This document shows positions 6,877 through 12,143 of a DNA stretch of 12,143 nucleotides, piece by piece (the stretch's first letter is position 1; every line of letters starts with the position of its first letter). The position numbers and the translations under genes are program-made. The stretch lies in NCBI GenBank assembly GCA_013694885.1, contig JACDBO010000159.1:1-12143 (forward strand), written 5' to 3'. A model generated the notes under the pieces. That model saw only the letters and a program-made list of their open reading frames with translations. It had not been told where the DNA came from and ran no database searches. This DNA is from Chloroflexia bacterium. Lineage in GTDB: Bacteria; Chloroflexota; Chloroflexia; Thermomicrobiales; UBA6265.

Positions 6877-7164
6877 ATGACTGAGCAAGACGTGCGCATA
6901 CCGTTACTAAAAAAGTTGGCGGAGCAGGCGATGTCCGACGGCGAGTTCCGCGCCACGGCGCGGGAAAATCTCGACGCGGCGCTGCGTGCCTATGGCTACG
7001 ATCTCAACGAGCGTGAACGAACCCTCGTCTTCCAGTTCCGCGCGGCGCTCGAAGAGGCTGGTGTCGATCTCAACCTCATCAAGGAGCTGGACGTCGACGA
7101 ACTCCTCGATCAGCCGGACGCTTTTCGTGCGGCGCGGGAGGCAGGGTTCAGGACGCGGGACTGA
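6877..7164 (+). CDS. Small conserved hypothetical protein (95 aa), resembling RiPP-precursor/nitrile hydratase leader-like domains
   Basis: Residues 14-50 run A-E-Q-A-M-S-D-G-E-F-R-A-T-A-R-E-N-L-D-A-A-L-R-A-Y-G-Y-D-L-N (given here in part), then E-R-E-R. The pattern 'helix, (S/D)-x-x-F-R, Ala-rich, A-L-x-x-Y-G-(Y)-x-L, charged' recalls NHLP/Os1348-type RiPP precursors and LigA-like small subunits, where 'DPEAALAxYGLTxEE' is common. The rest (51-95) is helical and charged, with E-E-A-G-V-D-L and D-V-D-E-L-L, and has no Cys, Ser/Thr-rich core or GG cleavage site. A modified peptide is therefore not demonstrated. Start is ATG 6877 with only a weak GAGCGAG upstream. It follows eda by 95 bases. 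Its last 17 bases overlap the convergent upp gene. No RiPP-modifying enzyme is present in the window. Confidence 0.65.
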   Translation: MTEQDVRIPLLKKLAEQAMSDGEFRATARENLDAALRAYGYDLNERERTLVFQFRAALEEAGVDLNLIKELDVDELLDQPDAFRAAREAGFRTRD

Positions 7165-7831
7165 GGGGCGACGGCGCCTCCGATGGTTGTTGAACGGTCC
7201 CGAAGAGCCGGTCGCCAGCGTCACCGAGACCGGGACGGATGAAGCGGTTCGCATCGAGCTCGCGATCGAGGGCGGCCACATGGATCGCGACATCGGGGTG
7301 CTGCTCGCTGACGTGCCGCGCTCCTTCCGGGGCGGCGATGATGCCGACGAACTTGATCCAGCGCGCTCCCCACTCCTTGAGCACGGCAATCGCGTCGGTC
7401 GCCGATCCGCCAGTCGCCAGCATCGGGTCGAGGACGATGATCAGGTCGTCATGATAGGTGGGCGGGAGCCGGTTGTAGTAGCTGACGGGAGTGTGGGTGG
7501 TTTCATCGCGATACATGCCCAGGTGCCAGACCTCGGCGCGTGGGAGCAGGTCGACCGCGGCATCAACCATGCCGAGCCCCGCACGCAGAATTGGGACGAG
7601 GCCGATCCGGGTGCTCACCTTCGCCCCGTCCATCCGCTCCAGCGGCGTGCGCACCGCAATCGTCTCCGATTTGAGGTCGCCGGTTGCCTCGTACAGCAGC
7701 AGCCCCGTCAACTCACGGACCAGCTCGCGGAATGTCTTGCTGTCCGTCCGCTCGTCGCGGAGCAGCGTCAGTTTGTGCCGAACCAGCGGATGCGCACTGA
7801 CGTGGAGCGATGCCGGCAGAACCTCAGCCAT
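7148..7831 (-). CDS. upp: Uracil phosphoribosyltransferase
   Basis: The 227-residue product converts uracil and PRPP to UMP and pyrophosphate in pyrimidine salvage. The PRPP loop V-L-D-P-M-L-A-T-G-G-S-A is at 133-144, the uracil-binding R-P-G-L-G-D-A-G-D-R-L-F-G-T at 199-212, and the M-Y-R-D-E and Y-Y-N-R-L-P segments at 107-122 are also characteristic. Start is ATG 7831, nine bases after GAGAGG (7841-7846 on the plus strand). An in-frame GTG at 7858 just after the hyi stop is less likely, because the family normally starts near this ATG. The last residues (about 213-227) form a short Pro/Ser tail beyond the usual FGT end. It is downstream of hyi with a 27-base gap, so probably co-transcribed, and fits the nearby nucleoside-type ABC transporter. 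Confidence 0.96.
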   Translation of the reverse strand: MAEVLPASLHVSAHPLVRHKLTLLRDERTDSKTFRELVRELTGLLLYEATGDLKSETIAVRTPLERMDGAKVSTRIGLVPILRAGLGMVDAAVDLLPRAEVWHLGMYRDETTHTPVSYYNRLPPTYHDDLIIVLDPMLATGGSATDAIAVLKEWGARWIKFVGIIAAPEGARHVSEQHPDVAIHVAALDRELDANRFIRPGLGDAGDRLFGTVQQPSEAPSPLSPAS

Positions 7832-7840
7832 CGAAAATGT

Positions 7841-7846
7841 CCTCTC
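7841..7846 (-). promoter_or_regulatory. Shine-Dalgarno site of upp
   Basis: On the minus strand this reads GAGAGG, nine bases before ATG 7831. It lies inside the extension that would be translated if the GTG at 7858 were used, so it decides for the ATG. Confidence 0.6.
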
Positions 7847-7858
7847 AGCGAGCGCCAC

Positions 7859-8656
7859 TTAGACCTGCGCGGCGGGCAGCAACCCGAGTTCGCGCATCAA
7901 CCCGAAACCCTCCTCCGTCTGCCCGTCGGGGTTGTATTCGAGACAGACCCAACCGTCGTAGTCGGACTGGTCGATTGCGTCGAACAGCGCGGCGAAGTCG
8001 ATGTCTCCGCTACCTGGTTGGTGCCGTCCAGGCACGTCGGCGACCTGAATATGCGCGATCTTGTCGGTATGATCCCTGAGGAGGCGGATTGGATCCTCGC
8101 CCATGCGGATCGCATGGTAGACATCGAGCTGCAGCGCGAGATTAAGATGGTCAACCTCGTCGAGCAGGTCGAGTGCGGCGCGGATGGTCGGCACGGCGAA
8201 GCCGGGGATGTCGTGAGTATTGACAGGCTCCACCAGCAGCCGAATGCCAACGGCGTGCAACTGGTCGGCAGCGAAACGGAGATTGTCGATCAGCGTCTCG
8301 CGTGTCACCTCTGGCGCCGTCACCTCGTCGGCGATCCCGACCAGGCAGTTGATTTGGGGCACGTCGAGGCGCGAACCGATGGTCACGGCCCGCCCGACAC
8401 CAGCCCGGAACTCCTCTTGCCGTTCCGGTTGGCTGGCAATCCCGCGCTCGCCGGCCGCCCAGTCGCCCGCCGGAAGATTGAAGAGCACCAGCGAGAGGCT
8501 GTTGCGGTCGAGCGCACGCTCGATCCCGTCGAGGTCCTCGTCGTACGGGAAGAGGAACTCGACGGCCGGGAACCCGGCCATGGCGGCGCGGTCGAAGCGC
8601 TCCAGGACCGGATATTCGGTGAAAAGCATCGTCAAGTTGGCGGCGATACGTGGCAT
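7859..8656 (-). CDS. hyi: Hydroxypyruvate isomerase family protein (xylose isomerase-like TIM barrel)
   Basis: The 265-residue product matches the Hyi/OtnI group of AP-endonuclease-2-like sugar isomerases, which interconvert hydroxypyruvate and tartronate semialdehyde or act on 2-oxotetronates. The start M-P-R-I-A-A-N-L-T-M-L-F-T-E is diagnostic. Other marks are F-N-L-P-A-G-D-W-A-A-G-E-R-G at 59-72, L-L-V-E-P-V-N with E143, L-D-V-Y-H with D178, H-I-Q-V-A-D-V-P-G-R-H at 202-212, and C-L-E-Y-N-P with E240. E143 and E240 correspond to the two catalytic/metal-binding Glu residues of the family. The start at ATG 8656 is fixed by a strong Shine-Dalgarno (AAGGAGGA) eight to nine bases upstream; the longer frame to 8728 begins in noncoding Arg-rich sequence. 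Hyi versus OtnI specificity is not decided by sequence alone. Confidence 0.9.
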   Translation of the reverse strand: MPRIAANLTMLFTEYPVLERFDRAAMAGFPAVEFLFPYDEDLDGIERALDRNSLSLVLFNLPAGDWAAGERGIASQPERQEEFRAGVGRAVTIGSRLDVPQINCLVGIADEVTAPEVTRETLIDNLRFAADQLHAVGIRLLVEPVNTHDIPGFAVPTIRAALDLLDEVDHLNLALQLDVYHAIRMGEDPIRLLRDHTDKIAHIQVADVPGRHQPGSGDIDFAALFDAIDQSDYDGWVCLEYNPDGQTEEGFGLMRELGLLPAAQV

Positions 8657-8812
8657 GCGGTCTTCCTCCTTTATCGAGCGGGACCGGCGACGTGCATCCG
8701 CGACCGCCATTCTGCCATCATTTCCCACTCGCGCGGCGGCTGGCTATCGGCGCGACCGGCATAATGGGCGAGATTCGGCGTCTGCCGCTAGCTTGACGTA
8801 CTGGAGACAGGG
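8657..8812. promoter_or_regulatory. Divergent promoter region between hyi-upp and the ABC importer operon
   Basis: The 156-base spacer between two outward-facing operons must carry at least two promoters. Rightward, CATAAT at 8760-8765 is a fair -10 element, but no convincing -35 element sits at 16-18 bases. Leftward, no clear pair is seen. No strong operator palindrome was found. Confidence 0.35.
8664..8671 (-). promoter_or_regulatory. Strong Shine-Dalgarno site of hyi
   Basis: The minus strand reads AAGGAGGA just before ATG 8656. It is the best ribosome binding site in the window and rules out the longer upstream start at 8728. Confidence 0.8.
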
Positions 8813-10333
8813 GTGATTGCCGGGAAAGATGCGCCGAGGCTGGAGATCCGCGGGCTCACCCGGCGGTTTGGTGATGTGGTGGCCAACGACCGGCTCTCGC
8901 TGAGCGTGCGGCCCGGCGAGATCGTCGTGCTGCTCGGCGAAAATGGCGCCGGCAAGACCACACTGCTCCGATGCCTGGCGGGCATGCTGGCGCCGGATGC
9001 GGGCGAGATCGCGATCGATGGCCGGGCAGCCCGCTTCGCGGGACCGATCGACGCGCTCCGTGCCGGAATAGGCACCGTCTACCAGCACTTCGCGCTCGTG
9101 CCGGCATTCACGGTCGAAGAGCAACTCCGTCTGGCTGGCTGGCGAACGGGGATGGCCAACGGTCCAGCGGAACTTGGCATCGAGCCGGCGTCGCGCATCA
9201 ACGCCATGCCCCTAAACCTGCGGCAGCGAGTCGAGATCGCGCGGGCAATGATCGGCGCCGGCAAGGTGCTGCTCCTCGACGAGCCGACATCGGTGTTGGC
9301 GCCCCCTGAGGTCGACGTGCTGTTCGCGACGCTCCGGCGTCTTTGCGCGAACGGTACGGCGATCTTGCTTATCACGCACAAGCTGCGCGAAGCTCTCGCC
9401 ATCGGCGACCGCATCATCGTCCTTCGCGCCGGTCAAGTTGCTGGCGAGCAGACTCGCGTCGATGGAGCGTGGCCAGCGGCGATTGAGTCAGAGTTGCTTG
9501 CGCTGATGTTCGGGGCCGAGATGGAGGCCGCACAGGGCGAGGCGCCCGCGGCGGCTAACCCTTTGCCGACGACGGCAATGGAGACCCGGCCTCCCCTCCT
9601 GAGCGTCAAGCAGCTCTGCACGGCCGGTGGGGAGGCCACCTCTCTCCAGAATCTCTCATTAGATCTTTGGCCCGGGGAGATCGTGGCGATCGCTGGGGTA
9701 GACGGCAACGGGCAGCGGGAATTGGCCGAGACCCTCACCGGCTTCCGTATGCCGACACGCGGCACGATTGAGATCGGTGGTCGGCAGGTCGGACGGATGG
9801 GTGCGGCGCGAATGCGCGAAGCCGGGATCGGCTTCCTCACCGACGACCGCCTCGGCGAGGGCGCGGTCGCCACTCGTTCGGTTGCGGAGAATCTGGCGAT
9901 GACGCGGCTGAATGAATCGACGTTTGTCCGCCGCGGGTTGCTCAACCGACGCGCCATGGCGCGGGACGCTGCCGCGCACATCAGTCACTTTGACATCCGG
10001 CCACCCGACCCCTCCGCGCCGCTCGGCACGCTGTCGGGCGGAAACGTCCAGAAAGTGCTCCTCGCTCGTACCCTCTCGGCTCGACTGCGCGTCCTCATCT
10101 GTCTCAAGGCGACGAGTGGGCTCGACGTCCGAACCGCGAACTCGGTCCATCGAGCCCTCCGCGCATTCGTCGACGAAGGACGGGCGGTCCTGCTTCTGAC
10201 GAACGAACTCGAAGAGGCAGAAGCCGTGGGAGACCTCGTCGGTGCCATCTACGGCGGACGACTGTCTCCCCTGATCCCGCGGGGCAATGACTCGTCCGCG
10301 GCGCTCGGCCGCTTCATGGTCGGCGCCGCATGA
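8813..10333 (+). CDS. ABC transporter ATP-binding protein with two nucleotide-binding domains, nucleoside/sugar importer type
   Basis: The 506-residue cytoplasmic protein is a tandem ATPase of the class that drives BMP-family nucleoside importers. NBD1: Walker A G-E-N-G-A-G-K-T-T at 42-50, Q-loop in V-Y-Q-H-F, an LSGGQ-equivalent M-P-L-N-L-R-Q-R-V-E-I from 132, Walker B ending D156-E157-P158, and I-T-H-K as H-switch. The NBD1 signature lacking SGG is normal for this group. NBD2: degenerate Walker A G-V-D-G-N-G-Q-R at 295-302 (also typical), L-S-G-G-N at 407-411, then I-C-L-K-A-T-S-G-L-D-V at 429-439. The expected sequence there is near A-A-Q-P-T-R-G-L-D-V, so K432 and A433 replace the usual Q/N-P and Ser replaces Arg. 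Start is GTG 8813, with GGAG at 8803-8806 upstream. The stop overlaps the next gene's ATG (ATGA). Confidence 0.95.
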   Translation: MIAGKDAPRLEIRGLTRRFGDVVANDRLSLSVRPGEIVVLLGENGAGKTTLLRCLAGMLAPDAGEIAIDGRAARFAGPIDALRAGIGTVYQHFALVPAFTVEEQLRLAGWRTGMANGPAELGIEPASRINAMPLNLRQRVEIARAMIGAGKVLLLDEPTSVLAPPEVDVLFATLRRLCANGTAILLITHKLREALAIGDRIIVLRAGQVAGEQTRVDGAWPAAIESELLALMFGAEMEAAQGEAPAAANPLPTTAMETRPPLLSVKQLCTAGGEATSLQNLSLDLWPGEIVAIAGVDGNGQRELAETLTGFRMPTRGTIEIGGRQVGRMGAARMREAGIGFLTDDRLGEGAVATRSVAENLAMTRLNESTFVRRGLLNRRAMARDAAAHISHFDIRPPDPSAPLGTLSGGNVQKVLLARTLSARLRVLICLKATSGLDVRTANSVHRALRAFVDEGRAVLLLTNELEEAEAVGDLVGAIYGGRLSPLIPRGNDSSAALGRFMVGAA

Positions 10334-11430
10334 GGCGGAACGGGTCGCTGGCAGGGTTCATCGAGTCGGTGGTGGCCGTCGCGCTTGCATTGCTGCTCGG
10401 CGGGGTCGCGCTGCTGCTGACCGGGCACGACCCGGTCATGGCCTATGGCGCCCTTGCCGAGCGAGTCATGTTCCGGTCTACCGGGGCCAGCGAGGTTCTG
10501 GTACGGGTCGGACCGCTCCTGATTGCGGGCGCGGCGGTTCTCGTCTCGGTGCGGGCTGGTGTCTGGAATATCGGCATCGACGGTCAGGTGTTGAGCGGCG
10601 CGCTGGCGTGTGCCGTGGTCGCGAGTGCACTGGTCGGACACGTCATCGCGCCCGTGATGTGGGTAGCGGGCGCGGTCGCCGCGTTGGCGGCTGGAGGGGC
10701 GTGGGCGCTGCTGCCCGGTCTCTTGCGGGCTCGGCTCGGCCTGAACGAGATCATCACCACGATCATGCTCAACTATGTCGCCCTCTCATTGTCGGGCTGG
10801 CTGGTCAAGGGTCCCTTGAAGGATCCAAACCTCGTCGCGCCGCAAACGCCCGTCATCCCTCGACTCGATCGACTGCCGGTACTCGGCGACACGCGCCTGC
10901 ATCTCGGCCTGCTCGTCGCGCTCGTGGTGGCGCTGGTCGTGGGGTACTTGCTGCACGGCAGCCGGATCGGCTTCGAGCTGGGGATCGTCGGCGAGCGGCC
11001 TCGCGTGGCCCACTACGCGGTCATGCCGGTGGGGCGCCTCCTGCTGACCGCGTTTCTGGTCAGCGGTGCACTGGCGGGGCTGGCCGGCGCGAACGACATC
11101 CTCTCGACCAAAGGGACGTTCCAGGCGGATTGGAACCCCGGCTACGGTCTCGCCGCCTTCGCCCTCGTCTTTCTGGCCCGGCGGCGGGCGGTGGGGTTGA
11201 TCCCGGCCGCGCTGCTCCTCGGTGCGCTCGCCTACGGGGCCGACATCCTGCCGCGCGCCGCCGATGTCGCGCCCGCCTTTGTCGACCTCCTCGAAGGTCT
11301 CATCCTCGGCTCACTCGCCCTCATGACCTATGTCCGCGAGCGGCGCGAGGGGCGCGCAATCACCAGCACCGGTGACGTCAATCGAGAAGAACCAGCCATG
11401 TTGACGGTCGTCCCAAAGGCACGCGCGTGA
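10330..11430 (+). CDS. ABC transporter permease, BPD_transp_2 family, nucleoside importer type (first subunit)
   Basis: The 366-residue inner-membrane protein has a helix at about 10-31, V-W-N-I-G-I-D-G-Q at 78-86, and L-N-E-I-I-T-T-I-M-L-N-Y-V at 138-150. The last two are hallmarks of the larger permease of BMP-dependent nucleoside importers ('NIGxEGQ' and 'NExxTTxMLNY'). Several more hydrophobic segments follow to about residue 338. The first four bases overlap the ATPase stop, so translation is coupled. The final ~30 residues are polar, with no membrane character, and extend past the usual end of the family. The substrate is inferred, not seen; nucleosides are the commonest for this family, and general sugars are an alternative. 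Confidence 0.94.
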   Translation: MRRNGSLAGFIESVVAVALALLLGGVALLLTGHDPVMAYGALAERVMFRSTGASEVLVRVGPLLIAGAAVLVSVRAGVWNIGIDGQVLSGALACAVVASALVGHVIAPVMWVAGAVAALAAGGAWALLPGLLRARLGLNEIITTIMLNYVALSLSGWLVKGPLKDPNLVAPQTPVIPRLDRLPVLGDTRLHLGLLVALVVALVVGYLLHGSRIGFELGIVGERPRVAHYAVMPVGRLLLTAFLVSGALAGLAGANDILSTKGTFQADWNPGYGLAAFALVFLARRRAVGLIPAALLLGALAYGADILPRAADVAPAFVDLLEGLILGSLALMTYVRERREGRAITSTGDVNREEPAMLTVVPKARA

Positions 11431-12143
11431 ACGTCGAGGCGGTCCTGACGGCGTTGCTCGCTTCGGCGTTGATCGCCGCGGTGCCGCTCACACTGGCCGC
11501 CGTCGGCGAGGCGATCGGCGAGCGCGCTGGTGTGCTTAATCTCGGACTCGAGGGCATCCTGCTGCTGGCTGGTTTCGCCGCGTTCTGGACCGCGCTGCGA
11601 AGTGGGCAGGTCATATTGGGATTGCTCGCCGGCCTGCTCCTTGGAGCCGTGGTCGGCGCCGCATTCGGTTGGTGCGTCGTGCGGGCACAAGCGGACCAGG
11701 TCGTGCTCGGACTCGCGCTGACGCTGGTGGGAGCCGGGCTCAGCGGCTTCCTCTACCGGGAGGCGTTCGGTAGCGAACAGCCCTTGCTCGGAGAAACATT
11801 GGGTCGACCGCTCGCCGGCACGCTCGAGATCGTACCCGTGGTCGGTCCGGCCATCTTCGACCAGAAGTGGATCGTTTACGTAACGTGGCTCATAGTCGGA
11901 CTTGCTGCCGCGCTCCTCCACCGGACGCGGTTCGGGCGTGAGGTCCGCGCGGTCGGTGAAGCGCCGTTCGCGGCGGATGCCGTCGGGGTGTCGATCGTGC
12001 GGGTGCGGCTCCTCGCAGCGACGCTGACCGGGACCTTGACCGGCTTGGGCGGTGCGGCCCTGGCCGTGGCCGAGTTGGGGCTGTTCCGGCCGGGGATGAC
12101 GGTCGGTCTCGGTTTCGTCGCGGTGGCGATCACGATGTTGGGT
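11427..12143 (+). CDS. ABC transporter permease, BPD_transp_2 family, second subunit (3' end outside window)
   Basis: Reading from GTG 11427, the frame is open for 239 codons to the window edge with no stop. The product starts M-N-V-E-A-V-L-T-A-L and shows E-R-A-G-V-L-N-L-G-L-E-G at 32-43, Q-V-V-L-G-L-A-L-T-L near 91-100, and a G-R-E-V-R-A-V-G-E segment at 170-178. These match the smaller permease of nucleoside ABC importers, about 300 residues in full, so roughly 60 residues are missing. The start overlaps the stop of the first permease (GTGA), as expected in a coupled operon. Together the two permeases form the membrane channel, driven by the upstream double-NBD ATPase. The substrate-binding lipoprotein is not in the window. 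Confidence 0.95.
   Translation, partial: MNVEAVLTALLASALIAAVPLTLAAVGEAIGERAGVLNLGLEGILLLAGFAAFWTALRSGQVILGLLAGLLLGAVVGAAFGWCVVRAQADQVVLGLALTLVGAGLSGFLYREAFGSEQPLLGETLGRPLAGTLEIVPVVGPAIFDQKWIVYVTWLIVGLAAALLHRTRFGREVRAVGEAPFAADAVGVSIVRVRLLAATLTGTLTGLGGAALAVAELGLFRPGMTVGLGFVAVAITMLG

Noticed and set aside
8657..8728. N-terminal extension of hyi to 8728
   Set aside because: The extension is basic and non-family, and the strong AAGGAGGA site points to ATG 8656.
6986..8764. A 592-aa plus-strand frame
   Set aside because: It is the antisense shadow of upp and hyi, both of which have complete active-site motifs on the minus strand; long shadows are expected at this GC content.

Overview
This is a GC-rich, gene-dense bacterial window with several GTG or TTG starts, short intergenic gaps and convergent genes that overlap at their 3' ends. 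The gene style suggests a high-GC chromosome, possibly Chloroflexota (Thermomicrobia-like) or a related high-GC lineage. That assignment rests on recalled resemblance only; no rRNA or other marker gene is present.

Left part (1-2530, + strand): the C-terminal end of an M3-family oligoendopeptidase (PepF-like); a 71-aa acidic protein with a strong Shine-Dalgarno; a 163-aa protein with FHWHP and PHLH motifs, probably starting at TTG; and a class I PLP aminotransferase of the kynurenine/methionine aminotransferase type. The two small genes look like a conserved pair, possibly toxin-antitoxin-like. The second lies in a patch of clearly lower GC (about 53% by hand count over 841-1200) than the aminotransferase beside it.

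Middle (2518-5778, - strand): a 115-aa protein with two or three membrane segments that overlaps the end of the aminotransferase, then a large YfhO-type (GT-C fold) membrane protein of 892 aa with an odd Arg-rich C-terminal tail. A gap of 367 bases separates this block from a rightward KDPG aldolase gene (eda). A 95-aa protein follows whose sequence resembles RiPP-precursor or nitrile-hydratase-leader-like small proteins.

Right part (7148-12143): a leftward pair, hydroxypyruvate isomerase family (hyi) then uracil phosphoribosyltransferase (upp), diverges from a rightward, translationally coupled ABC importer operon. That operon has a fused double-NBD ATPase and two BPD_transp_2 permeases, the second running off the window. 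The ATPase and permeases match the nucleoside importer family that works with BMP-type lipoproteins. With upp beside it, the likely theme is nucleoside or base uptake and salvage, while eda and hyi point to sugar-acid and ketoacid catabolism. No substrate-binding protein lies within the window.

No RNA genes, CRISPR arrays, insertion sequences or attachment sites were recognised. The least explained items are the small gene pair at 575-1307, the 95-aa protein at 6877-7164, and the tail of the YfhO protein.
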